A DNA stretch of 8,480 nt, taken from positions 1 to 8,480 of the forward strand of contig JAMOPD010000317.1 in assembly GCA_027064745.1 (NCBI GenBank), read 5' to 3'. This document shows positions 1-5,982 of this stretch, piece by piece (within the stretch, counting starts at the first letter, position 1; the number at the start of each line of letters is the position of its first letter). The position numbers and the translations under genes are program-made. Below the pieces are notes generated by a model. The model searched no databases. It saw only the letters and a program-made list of their open reading frames with translations, and was not told the origin of the DNA. Source of the DNA: Thermococcaceae archaeon. Its GTDB lineage: Archaea; Methanobacteriota_B; Thermococci; Thermococcales; Thermococcaceae.

Positions 1-134
1 CTGTATGTTATCCTGCCCCCAAAGTTTGAGAAGAGGCAGAAGGCTTTTCTTAATCTCCCGCTCAATGATTTTTTTCCTTTTCCTCCAGAGTCTCTCAGAT
101 GGAAGTTCTCACTGGTCAACCAGAATTCTCTTCA
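1..134 (-). pseudogene. Broken reading frame at left edge, possibly an ATPase N-terminus
   Basis: Read on the minus strand, bases 108 down to 1 are open and give a charged, helix-prone peptide (ELPSERLWRKRKKIIEREIK, then a Leu-rich stretch ending GQDNIQ) that continues past the window edge. The frame has no ATG, GTG or TTG after the TGA at 111-109. Upstream of that TGA the same frame carries a matching charged stretch (KEDLKRILVDQ), and another frame across the break reads ENFHL. This is what one expects of a coding segment hit by small indels. The peptide style resembles the start of Thermococcales AAA-type ATPases just before their P-loop, but the P-loop would lie outside the window, so that identity is inference from memory. 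It could also be an intact gene starting outside the window, or chance openness. Confidence 0.3.
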
Positions 135-162
135 AATCCTCTTTTGCCCTTGTATAAACTTC

Positions 163-229
163 CTAAAAAGTTTATCACCATACTGCAAAACTTTCCTGCG
201 AAAGTTCACCACCATACTGGTAAATTTTC
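163..229 (-). repeat. Two imperfect 34-bp tandem direct repeats
   Basis: On the minus strand, 229-196 and 195-163 are two adjacent copies of a 33-34 bp unit sharing the core CAGTATGGTG followed by AACTTT. A partial third copy (GAAGTTTATACAAG) begins at 162. Each unit is also roughly an inverted repeat, GAAAGTT-type at one end and AAACTTT-type at the other. A 27-codon frame (215-132) runs through both copies, but it has no Shine-Dalgarno and the unit length is not a multiple of three, so I do not call it a gene. The repeat sits directly upstream of the possible broken frame at the left edge. I vaguely associate such repeats with the upstream regions of Thermococcales ATPase genes; this is unverified. 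Confidence 0.5.
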
Positions 230-241
230 GGAAAAACACAC

Positions 242-268
242 CTGCAAAAATAGCAAAAAGAAAAAACA
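242..268 (-). terminator. Oligo-T terminator of the panE-serA operon
   Basis: Immediately after the serA-like stop codon the minus strand reads three T-tracts in a row (six, five and five T, interrupted by C and GCTA). Runs of T without a hairpin are the usual intrinsic terminator of archaeal RNA polymerase. Confidence 0.7.
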
Positions 269-1183
269 TCAACTCTTTAAAATCTCGACTATCTGTTCCG
301 CCACTTGAACTCCGGCTCTCATTTGAGCCTCAACCGTCGAAGCTCCAATGTGTGGGGTCAAAACAACATTATCAAGCTTTGTGAGTGGATGGTCTCTGGG
401 CAATGGTTCCTCCTCGAAAACATCAAGGGCAGCTCCAGCAATCCATCCTTCCTTCAGGGCTTTAACAAGAGCCTCAGTATCAACTACTGCACCTCTAGCG
501 GCGTTTATGAGTATTGCCGTGGACTTCATGAGTCTAAGCCTCTCCTCGTTGATGAGGTGATACGTCGAATCAAGAAGGGGCACATGAAGTGTAATGACGT
601 CACTTTCCTTTAAGAGCTCATCAAGTTCAACGAACTTCCCTCCAACCTCTTTTGCCCTTTCAAAGTTAGGATACGGGTCATAGAGAAGAAGATTCATTCC
701 AATGGCTTTTGCTATCTTCGCTATCTGATAGCCTATCCTTCCGAAACCGACTATTCCAAGAGTTTTACCTTCAAGCTCCATTCCAAGGCACTGCTTCTTG
801 GCCCAAACTCCCTCACGCATCTTCCTATCGGCAAAAGCTATTTTTCTGGCCACGTTGAACATTAATGCAACTGCCAGTTCCGCAACACTCCTCGAGCTTG
901 CGGCAGGACTGTTGACGACCTTTATCCCACGCTCTTTAGCAGCTTCAAGGTCTATATTGTCCAAACCAACGCCAGCCCTTCCGATGACCTTGAGCTTTGG
1001 AGCATTCTCAATTACCTTTCTCGTAACCTTCGGCTTGCTCCTGACTATTATTGCCTCAACATCCTTCACAAGTTTAACTAACTTTTCTTCATCCGGATAT
1101 TCCTCATATAAAACTTCAAAACCTGCGTTCCTCAAAACCTCAAAAGCCTTCTCATGCAGCGGTGCAGCAACCAAAACCTTCAT
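269..1183 (-). CDS. serA: D-3-phosphoglycerate dehydrogenase-like 2-hydroxyacid dehydrogenase (short form)
   Basis: A 304-residue NAD-dependent D-2-hydroxyacid dehydrogenase, probably oxidising 3-phosphoglycerate to 3-phosphohydroxypyruvate, the first step of serine synthesis. The split substrate-binding domain occupies about residues 1-98 and 280-304, with the Rossmann domain between. Visible motifs are GFGRIG at 146-151, Asp169 for the NAD ribose, and a catalytic triad of Arg230 (INAARG), Glu259 (FEEEP) and His278 (TPHIGAS). The protein ends soon after the His motif, so the C-terminal ACT/serine-binding domain of longer enzymes is absent, as in short archaeal forms; feedback by serine through ACT is therefore not expected. 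The ATG has a strong Shine-Dalgarno (GGAGGGG) about 5 nt upstream. The gene is last in the operon, 1 nt after the DUF47 stop. Glyoxylate or hydroxypyruvate reductase is a possible alternative; sequence alone separates these poorly. Confidence 0.88.
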   Translation of the reverse strand: MKVLVAAPLHEKAFEVLRNAGFEVLYEEYPDEEKLVKLVKDVEAIIVRSKPKVTRKVIENAPKLKVIGRAGVGLDNIDLEAAKERGIKVVNSPAASSRSVAELAVALMFNVARKIAFADRKMREGVWAKKQCLGMELEGKTLGIVGFGRIGYQIAKIAKAIGMNLLLYDPYPNFERAKEVGGKFVELDELLKESDVITLHVPLLDSTYHLINEERLRLMKSTAILINAARGAVVDTEALVKALKEGWIAGAALDVFEEEPLPRDHPLTKLDNVVLTPHIGASTVEAQMRAGVQVAEQIVEILKS

Positions 1184-1184
1184 A

Positions 1185-1832
1185 TCAACCCCTCCTTTTT
1201 ATTGCCATGAGCATGACCTGATCAGAGGCATCTTCAGCCCTGTCAGCTATATCCCCAATTTTTGTCAGAATCTGATTCCATATGAGCTTTGCATACGTGC
1301 TTATCGTTTCACTTTCAAAAGCTTTTCTCTTTGCATCATACTCCAACTCATCCGCCTTTTCCTCGGCATCCTCCGTTTTTTTGGCATATTCCAGTGCTTT
1401 ATTAACATCAACATTGAGATTCTTTACACCCGACATGAGGATCCTGTAGGTTTCAAGTGCAGCATCCACGAGAGCTATAATCTCGTCCTTTATCTCAAGC
1501 GGCACCTTAGGTCTGGCAAGGATTAATGTATGGGCCGCACTTTCAGCGGCATCCGCAACCTGATCAATCTCCTCCGATAATCTAACATAGTCTCCCCTGC
1601 TTGCAGGCAGAAATGCCCCCTCATAGAGCATCGTCTCTATCTCCCTCCTCAGCGTATCCGCCTCGCTTTCAAGCCTGTCCACCTGAACCTCCAGCTCTCG
1701 CGCTTTTTCCAAGTCTTCATTAAGATAAGCCACCATCATCTCCCTGAATTTTTTCAGAGTAACCTCCACAGCCTCCATGTGCCTGTTGATGGCATCAAAG
1801 ACACTGTTTTCCTTTCCGCCGAATATTGGCAT
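1185..1832 (-). CDS. DUF47/PhoU-like protein
   Basis: A 215-residue all-helical protein of the DUF47 family, related to PhoU and often annotated as a phosphate transport regulator. The PhoU-type metal-binding pattern E/DxxxD occurs repeatedly: E55-D59, D90-D94, E157-D161 and D197-D201. The opening (MPIFGGKENSVFDAI) and the length fit the family. No membrane segment or signal peptide is seen, so it should be cytoplasmic. Many family members sit beside a Pit-type phosphate permease; here there is none, and the neighbours are panE (24 nt upstream) and the serA-like gene (1 nt downstream), so a phosphate role cannot be argued from context. The start ATG is preceded by GGGGGATT, a usable ribosome site. 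The family call is firm; the function is inferred. Confidence 0.85.
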   Translation of the reverse strand: MPIFGGKENSVFDAINRHMEAVEVTLKKFREMMVAYLNEDLEKARELEVQVDRLESEADTLRREIETMLYEGAFLPASRGDYVRLSEEIDQVADAAESAAHTLILARPKVPLEIKDEIIALVDAALETYRILMSGVKNLNVDVNKALEYAKKTEDAEEKADELEYDAKRKAFESETISTYAKLIWNQILTKIGDIADRAEDASDQVMLMAIKRRG

Positions 1833-1856
1833 TCCAATCCCCCTGTTAGAATATAA

Positions 1857-2765
1857 CTAATCTGCCTTATTTATCTTCCGCTCCTTGGCCTTCACAAGAC
1901 TCCATAAAAGGGCATTCATGGGGACTTTTAAGCCAATAGCCTCAGCATATTCAACGATTTTACCGTTTATGTAGTCTATCTCGGTTTTTTTGCCTCTTCT
2001 GATATCCTGAAGCATGGAATTGTAGTTGTTCCTTGTCTTTTCAAGGGTGCTCCAGAGGAGCTCAAGCGGATGAACTTCGAATTCTATTCCATACTGCTGG
2101 GCTGTCATGCATCCTTCTCTCACTATCCCCACAGCAATTCCTTGAAGATAGTCATCCTCAAGAATAAAACCGTTTTTAACCTCCAGCACGGTTCCTATAG
2201 GGTTTATGACCGAATTAACGATGACCTTAGCCCACTTCCAGCCTATGATGTTATCAGTGACGTAGGTCTCGATGCCAGCTTCATTGAAAGTCCTTGCGAC
2301 CGTTTCAACAAATTGATGTCTGCCTTTGGGATAAAGACCAATGGTTGTTATGCCCTTTCCTGTCCATTCCACAACACCCCATTCAGCCAGCATCGCGCCA
2401 TTTGTTGTAATGCCACCAAGGACATTCTTCGTGTGCTTCAGGGCGAGATCCTCATTGCCGAGGCCATTTTGAATGCTCAGAACCCATGTTTCCCTCCCGA
2501 TACACCCATAGGCACACCTCAGGGCATAGGCAGTTGAGTATGATTTTGTCGCGATGATCATTAAGTCAGGCTCCTCCTCCGGAGCGTAGGTTAAGGCCTC
2601 AGGATAAACTGTGAAATCCTCAGCGCCAACGATTCGAAGCCCTTTCTCATTTATTGCCCTAACATGTTCCTCGCGCCCTATAAGAATTACCTCATTCCCT
2701 GCCCTCGCCAGCAGAGCCCCAAAAAGGGAGCCTATTGATCCAGCCCCAAGCACGCAGATTTTCAT
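1857..2765 (-). CDS. panE: 2-dehydropantoate 2-reductase (ketopantoate reductase)
   Basis: Reduces 2-dehydropantoate to pantoate on the archaeal route to coenzyme A. The product is 302 residues from the start chosen here. The N-terminal Rossmann fold carries GAGSIG at 7-12. Lys74, Asn100 (QNG) and the pair Lys180/Asn184 in [12 protein letters not shown] match the catalytic lysine and substrate asparagine of the E. coli enzyme, and Glu262 lies in the conserved TEIDYING. The frame begins GTG-ATG-ATG-ATG. The Shine-Dalgarno GAGGTGAT (2777-2770) is 6 nt from the third ATG and too close to the others, so I place the start at 2765. The ribosome site overlaps the stop codon of the upstream membrane-protein gene, which suggests translational coupling. 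In Thermococcus kodakarensis this enzyme is known to prefer NADH and to be inhibited by CoA; whether that holds here cannot be read from the sequence. Confidence 0.93.
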   Translation of the reverse strand: MKICVLGAGSIGSLFGALLARAGNEVILIGREEHVRAINEKGLRIVGAEDFTVYPEALTYAPEEEPDLMIIATKSYSTAYALRCAYGCIGRETWVLSIQNGLGNEDLALKHTKNVLGGITTNGAMLAEWGVVEWTGKGITTIGLYPKGRHQFVETVARTFNEAGIETYVTDNIIGWKWAKVIVNSVINPIGTVLEVKNGFILEDDYLQGIAVGIVREGCMTAQQYGIEFEVHPLELLWSTLEKTRNNYNSMLQDIRRGKKTEIDYINGKIVEYAEAIGLKVPMNALLWSLVKAKERKINKAD

Positions 2766-2769
2766 CATC

Positions 2770-2777
2770 ATCACCTC
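2770..2777 (-). promoter_or_regulatory. Shine-Dalgarno deciding the panE start
   Basis: GAGGTGAT is fully complementary to the 3' end of archaeal 16S rRNA. It overlaps the TGA stop (2773-2771) of the preceding gene and the first two in-frame start codons of panE. Only the ATG at 2765 has normal spacing. Confidence 0.75.
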
Positions 2778-3436
2778 AGGAGCTTCCTCAGCGGAATTAG
2801 GGAGTATGCAAGCAGAACTATAGAAACCGTCCAGAAAATCCGCCAGTTCACCAGATCGGAGGCATAGAGCGTGTATGCTGCTGAACAGTAAAAGAACACC
2901 AGAAAGGGTATGCCTCCGCTTGACACCACTCTGTTCTTGAAGAGCAACAACATAGCACCAGCAGCTCCCATTAGAAACACCAGCAGCTTCAATTCCTCAG
3001 GCCATACAAAGCTCCATGCCTTCACCATGACAGCAACTGTGGCAATGCTTAGAATAACATTTGCAGTTCTCTCGTTTAGGCTCACCTGCTGCTTCTCTCC
3101 CGAAAATCCTGCTATAAGCGCGATGATAGAAAGCACGAGTCCTGCAAGAAACACCGGTGATACCTCAATATCTGCCCTCTGGAACAGCGCCAGAGAAAAT
3201 GCCGAAAATAGCGAAACGCAGCAGAAAAACCTTGCCTTTTTCCTCAGGAATGCGGAGGATAACAGAATCAGAGCCAGAACCGGAGCCTCCAGCATCAGCA
3301 GGACATGACCGCTCACACTCCTGCCCAAAACAATTGCCCTGTCGGTTAGGAGTACCATTACAACTCCGATCATCATGTAAATCGAGATTGCAAAAGCCGA
3401 AGAGCATAGAAACAGCCCAAGATATTCTCGTTTCAT
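2771..3436 (-). CDS. Eight-helix membrane protein of unknown function
   Basis: A 221-residue hydrophobic protein that I do not recognise. By eye there are about eight membrane segments, near residues 6-30, 43-63, 69-86, 93-110, 124-144, 148-166, 172-191 and 195-214. Loops are short, with charged positions such as KREY at the N-terminus, RKKAR after helix 2 and RKLLR at the C-terminus; these would favour both ends being cytoplasmic. Apart from an SGEKQQ-type loop in the middle I see no motif. It is the first gene of the minus-strand operon. Its stop is embedded in the panE ribosome site, so it is probably translated with panE. A transport or sensing role tied to pantothenate or CoA would be a guess from position alone. 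The ATG start is preceded by GGTGGGAGA, a weak ribosome site on a short leader. Confidence 0.75.
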   Translation of the reverse strand: MKREYLGLFLCSSAFAISIYMMIGVVMVLLTDRAIVLGRSVSGHVLLMLEAPVLALILLSSAFLRKKARFFCCVSLFSAFSLALFQRADIEVSPVFLAGLVLSIIALIAGFSGEKQQVSLNERTANVILSIATVAVMVKAWSFVWPEELKLLVFLMGAAGAMLLLFKNRVVSSGGIPFLVFFYCSAAYTLYASDLVNWRIFWTVSIVLLAYSLIPLRKLLR

Positions 3437-3450
3437 TCTCCCACCGCAAG

Positions 3451-3459
3451 CATTTTAAT
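3451..3459 (+). promoter_or_regulatory. TATA box for the trmJ-ogt-TPR operon
   Basis: CATTTTAAT lies in the 51-bp divergent gap. About 26 bp downstream of its centre is position 3481, only some 7 nt before the trmJ ATG. No good Shine-Dalgarno is present, which points to an almost leaderless transcript. It is interleaved with the minus-strand promoter beside it. Confidence 0.5.
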
Positions 3460-3466
3460 CCCTCGC

Positions 3467-3474
3467 CTTAAATC
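3467..3474 (-). promoter_or_regulatory. TATA box for the membrane protein-panE-DUF47-serA operon
   Basis: On the minus strand this reads AAAAGATTTAAGG, with a purine-rich BRE-like element ahead of the TATA. The predicted transcription start near 3445 leaves a leader of about 9 nt that just contains the GGTGG ribosome site of the first gene. The two divergent TATA boxes are only about 15 bp apart, so the two promoters probably compete. Confidence 0.5.
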
Positions 3475-3487
3475 TTTTCCGATAGAG

Positions 3488-4219
3488 ATGAAGCTCGCGG
3501 TGATCCTTGTGGAGCCTGAATATCAGATGAACATCGGATTTGTGGCAAGAGCTATGAAGAACTTTGGTGTGGATGAGCTTATACTCGTTAATCCTCCAGA
3601 AATCAAAGGTGAGGCGTATAAGTTTGCAATGCATGCCCGGGACATCCTTGAGAATGCAAAAGTTGTGAAGAGCCTTAAGGATGCTCTGGAAGTGGTCGAC
3701 TTAGCTGTCGGCACCACAGCTATCGCTGGAAAGAAGTACATCCCAGAGAGGGCTCCACTTAAGCCCAAGGAGCTGAAGAAAAAACTCATGGAATATCCCG
3801 GAAAAATAGGGCTGTTCTTTGGAAGGGAGAGCAGGGGACTTGATAACAGGGAGCTTGAGCTTATGGATCTAACCCTCACGATCCCAACAAGTGAAGCATA
3901 TCCCACGATGAATTTAAGTCATGCAGTTGCAGTCATTCTATATGAACTCTACGAAGAAAAAGTCCCTGAAGTTAAACATTCTTTAGAACCGGCTACATGG
4001 CAAGAAAAGGAAACTCTAGTCAGAATTTGGGGAGAGCTCCTTGAGATCCTCGATTATCCAAAAGACCCCGTGCGGAGAGGGTATTTCAAAACAATATTCA
4101 GGCGTTTCCTTGGGAGGTCGTTTCTCTATGGGAGGGAAGCTCATTCCATTGCAGGCCCCCTAAGAAAAGCTGCAGAAGAGCTTAGGAGGTGTAAAGATGC
4201 TGAGCGTGGAGAGATTTAA
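3488..4219 (+). CDS. trmJ: SpoU-family tRNA 2'-O-methyltransferase, TrmJ-like
   Basis: A 243-residue SPOUT/SpoU methyltransferase that probably methylates the 2'-OH of tRNA nucleotide 32 using S-adenosylmethionine. All three SpoU motifs are present: NIGFVARAMKNFG at 15-27 (catalytic-type Arg21), GLFFGRESRGLDN at 108-120, and IPTSEAYPTMNLSHAVAV at 132-149, which form the trefoil-knot cofactor site. The opening VILVEPEYQMNIG and the helical C-terminal extension (about 165-240) match TrmJ rather than TrmH or RlmB, which carry N-terminal extensions instead. The Sulfolobus TrmJ acts on C32; specificity here is inferred. It is the first gene of the operon, and its last 23 nt overlap the start of ogt. 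The rRNA ribose methylases of the same superfamily are the alternative. Confidence 0.85.
   Translation: MKLAVILVEPEYQMNIGFVARAMKNFGVDELILVNPPEIKGEAYKFAMHARDILENAKVVKSLKDALEVVDLAVGTTAIAGKKYIPERAPLKPKELKKKLMEYPGKIGLFFGRESRGLDNRELELMDLTLTIPTSEAYPTMNLSHAVAVILYELYEEKVPEVKHSLEPATWQEKETLVRIWGELLEILDYPKDPVRRGYFKTIFRRFLGRSFLYGREAHSIAGPLRKAAEELRRCKDAERGEI
4184..4191 (+). promoter_or_regulatory. Shine-Dalgarno of ogt inside trmJ
   Basis: AGGAGGTG lies 5 nt before the ogt ATG at 4197, inside the final codons of trmJ. It fixes the ogt start and allows ogt to be translated despite the 23-nt overlap. Confidence 0.75.
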
Positions 4220-4724
4220 GATTTCTGGCCGGGAATTCTGGATTGCGGTCATTTTTGAGGACAAAATTAACGGAATAACTTTTTCTTTGGATGGTAGAGG
4301 CTATCTAAAGGAGAGAATAAACTCGCTGGTAGATTTTCTGATTAAAAGGAATGTTAATGTGGATCTGGAGAAGAGAATGTCCCCATTTACAAAACTTGTG
4401 CATGATACCCTAATTGGAAAAATAGACAATGAGGAGACCATGAAATACCTCAGTTTCAGAGGAGTAACGCCTTTCGAGCAGAAAGTTTATGAAATACTCA
4501 CAAAAAATGTTAAAAGAGGAAACGTGATAACTTACGGTGAATTAGCCAAACTGGGTCGAACTTCCCCAAGAGCTGTGGGCGGTGCCATGAAACGGAACCC
4601 ATATCCCATAATAGTTCCGTGTCACAGGGTAGTATCTTCGGATGGTATGGGCTTTTATACTCCAAAGATAGAGTACAAAAGATTCCTGCTGAGTTTAGAG
4701 GGGGTGGAAAAATGGACAGAATAA
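4197..4724 (+). CDS. ogt: O6-alkylguanine-DNA alkyltransferase
   Basis: Suicide DNA-repair protein that moves the alkyl group from O6-alkylguanine to its own cysteine. It has 175 residues, essentially the length of the Thermococcus kodakarensis MGMT whose structure is known. The variable N-terminal domain spans about 1-88. The C-terminal domain starts at TPFEQKVYEIL (91-101) and contains Tyr113 (base flipping), the helix-turn-helix segment RTSPRAVGGAMKRNP (121-135) with Arg125 as arginine finger, and the active site PCHRV with Cys142. GMGFY (150-154) matches the substrate-pocket loop. It overlaps trmJ by 23 nt and the next gene by 13 nt, so all three are very probably cotranscribed. No obvious functional link between the tRNA methylase and this repair enzyme is apparent beyond sharing a promoter. 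Confidence 0.95.
   Translation: MLSVERFKISGREFWIAVIFEDKINGITFSLDGRGYLKERINSLVDFLIKRNVNVDLEKRMSPFTKLVHDTLIGKIDNEETMKYLSFRGVTPFEQKVYEILTKNVKRGNVITYGELAKLGRTSPRAVGGAMKRNPYPIIVPCHRVVSSDGMGFYTPKIEYKRFLLSLEGVEKWTE
4698..4706 (+). promoter_or_regulatory. Shine-Dalgarno deciding the start of the TPR membrane protein
   Basis: GAGGGGGTGG at the end of ogt precedes the ATG at 4712 by about 5 nt. A longer in-frame GTG start at 4619 lies deep in ogt, has no ribosome site, and would put a 31-residue non-hydrophobic tail ahead of the first membrane helix, so I prefer 4712. Confidence 0.65.
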
Positions 4725-5746
4725 AGGCATACATCATCGGATTTTTGATCATTATCCTTGGAATAGGTGCTGGCATAGTCTGGTATGGAGGATGGAAATT
4801 ATTGCTTCAGGTGATACTCACGCTTGGATTCCTTGGAGTTACCTTAATGCTGCTCTTCTTCACCGGACTCACACTCTATGCTGAGAGCTGGAAATATGGC
4901 ATTATACTAGCAGTATTCACCATCATAAGCGGTTATGGAACTTACCTAAGCATAACGTGGCAACATCTGGACTGGGTTCTTGGAATAATAGTGTTCTTTG
5001 TTGTTATCCTGGTTTTTGGCATATGGTACATAAGCGAGCCCGATCTGAGCATCTCAGATCGCTTCCGCTCGGCAGAGAGCCTTGAGAAAGCAGGAAAATA
5101 TAAGGCCGCAGCCAGAAAATACGAGAAGAAAGGCAATTATCTCAAAGCCGCAGAGATGTATGAGAAACTCGGCTGGATGGAAAGTGCAGCATGGGCCTAT
5201 GAAAAAGCCAAAAAGTATGGTAGAGCTGCAGAAATCTACGAAGCTCTGTATGAGAAGGAGAAGGACACCTACTACCTGAAGGAGGCCCATGAATACTGGA
5301 AGAAGGCTGGAGACATGGAGAGAGCAGCTAAAGCTCTTGAGAGATACGCTGAGGAGGAACCCTGGTTCTGGGAGGATGTGGCAAAGCTCTATGAAGAGCT
5401 CGGAAACGAAGAAAAGGCCAGAGAAGCCTGGGAAAGAGCCCTTGAATACTATGAAAACGAAGCAAAAGAAGAAGGCGTGTTCTGGGAAGATGTTGGCAAC
5501 ATAGCAAAGAAGCTTGGAGAGCATAAGAAGGCTAAAGAGGCATATCAGAGATTCTTAGAGTACTGCTTAAAGGAGGCAGAAGAAGATCCAATGTGGTGGA
5601 AGCACGTAGCAGAGGCCTACGAATACCTCGGTGAGAAGGAGAAGGCGGAAGAGGCAAAGAAGAAGTACGAAGAATACAGAGCAAGGATAATGAGAACAAA
5701 TGAAGAAACTTCAAATTTCCCAGAGAACAAAAAAGAGAGTCAATAA
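4712..5746 (+). CDS. Membrane-anchored TPR-like repeat protein
   Basis: A 344-residue protein of two parts. Residues 1-108 carry four membrane helices (about 6-24, 29-52, 62-80 and 88-106). Residues 117-325 form a charged helical-repeat domain, probably cytoplasmic, followed by a polar tail. The repeats fall in two classes. Short units with Gly at 128, 141 and 154 (GKYKAAARKYEKKGNYLKAA style, 13-residue spacing) resemble SNAP-type helices. Then come three 38-residue TPR-like units, each starting with a Trp pair or Phe-Trp (FW at 219-220 and 257-258, WW at 295-296) followed by a helix pair. TPR arrays bind other proteins, so this may be a membrane scaffold, but no partner or enzyme domain is visible. 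It is the last gene of the trmJ-ogt operon, overlapping ogt by 13 nt, and its end overlaps the convergent small gene by 7 nt. Confidence 0.85.
   Translation: MDRIKAYIIGFLIIILGIGAGIVWYGGWKLLLQVILTLGFLGVTLMLLFFTGLTLYAESWKYGIILAVFTIISGYGTYLSITWQHLDWVLGIIVFFVVILVFGIWYISEPDLSISDRFRSAESLEKAGKYKAAARKYEKKGNYLKAAEMYEKLGWMESAAWAYEKAKKYGRAAEIYEALYEKEKDTYYLKEAHEYWKKAGDMERAAKALERYAEEEPWFWEDVAKLYEELGNEEKAREAWERALEYYENEAKEEGVFWEDVGNIAKKLGEHKKAKEAYQRFLEYCLKEAEEDPMWWKHVAEAYEYLGEKEKAEEAKKKYEEYRARIMRTNEETSNFPENKKESQ
5729..5734 (-). terminator. T-run terminating the small membrane-protein gene
   Basis: Just past the stop of the minus-strand small gene, inside the 3' end of the TPR gene, the minus strand reads six T followed by GTTCTCT. 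It is a plausible oligo-T terminator for that transcript. Confidence 0.4.
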
Positions 5747-5922
5747 ACATCGCCTATCTCTTCTTCCTCTTTGAGTTTCTCTTGGAGTTCCCTTTCCTTC
5801 TTCTGGATATAAGCATCCATGAATCGGGCATAAATACGCATAACACCATAGAAAAGAACCATCCCTAGAATGACCGCCAGCAGGCCTTTATCAGTCACAT
5901 TACCCTGCGGAATGAACGGCAT
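5740..5922 (-). CDS. Small single-helix membrane protein with charged tail
   Basis: A 60-residue protein not recognised by name. It has a short N-terminal segment (MPFIPQGNVTDKG), one membrane helix at about 13-31 (LLAVILGMVLFYGVMRIYA), then an amphipathic, strongly charged helix at 36-55 (KKERELQEKLKEEEE) that looks like a coiled coil. The likely topology is N-terminus outside, tail in the cytoplasm. The frame can be extended upstream to GTG (5931) or TTG (5937), but the TATA box at 5963-5955 predicts transcription starting near 5934, and GAGGGG lies just before the ATG at 5922, so I take the ATG; spacing is tight at about 3 nt. A clear promoter, a coherent membrane-plus-coiled-coil architecture and a T-run after the stop support a real gene. 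Its 3' end overlaps the TPR gene by 7 nt. Confidence 0.65.
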   Translation of the reverse strand: MPFIPQGNVTDKGLLAVILGMVLFYGVMRIYARFMDAYIQKKERELQEKLKEEEEIGDVY

Positions 5923-5954
5923 TCCCCTCACTCGCAAGTAACTATAACCTAAAC

Positions 5955-5963
5955 ATATTTAAA
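5955..5963 (-). promoter_or_regulatory. TATA box of the small membrane-protein gene
   Basis: Minus strand TTTAAATAT, preceded by GAAATAA. It predicts initiation near 5934, about 12 nt before the ATG at 5922. Confidence 0.5.
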
Positions 5964-5982
5964 TTATTTCCCAATCTTTAAG

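Noticed and set aside
132..215. 27-codon minus-strand frame through the tandem repeats
   Set aside because: No Shine-Dalgarno, no promoter seen, and a repeat length that is not a multiple of three argues against selection for this reading frame.
163..229. CRISPR repeat-spacer unit
   Set aside because: The copies are directly adjacent with no spacer, diverge from each other, and do not resemble the CRISPR repeats of Thermococcales as I know them.
99..308. 69-codon plus-strand frame
   Set aside because: It runs through the repeat and the opposite strand of the serA-like terminator and 3' end, lacks a ribosome site, and its poly-Lys stretch is simply the terminator T-tracts in reverse.
798..1526. 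242-codon plus-strand frame opposite the serA-like and DUF47 genes
   Set aside because: It spans the junction of two well-supported minus-strand genes, has no family-like content, and its Ser/Thr/Leu/Phe-rich composition is what the antisense of Lys/Glu-rich genes gives.
5054..5524. 156-codon minus-strand frame rich in Phe, Leu and Ser, looking like a membrane protein
   Set aside because: It is the antisense of the Glu/Lys/Ala-rich TPR repeats (GAA, AAG and GCA codons read as TTC, CTT and TGC), so the hydrophobic look is an artefact.
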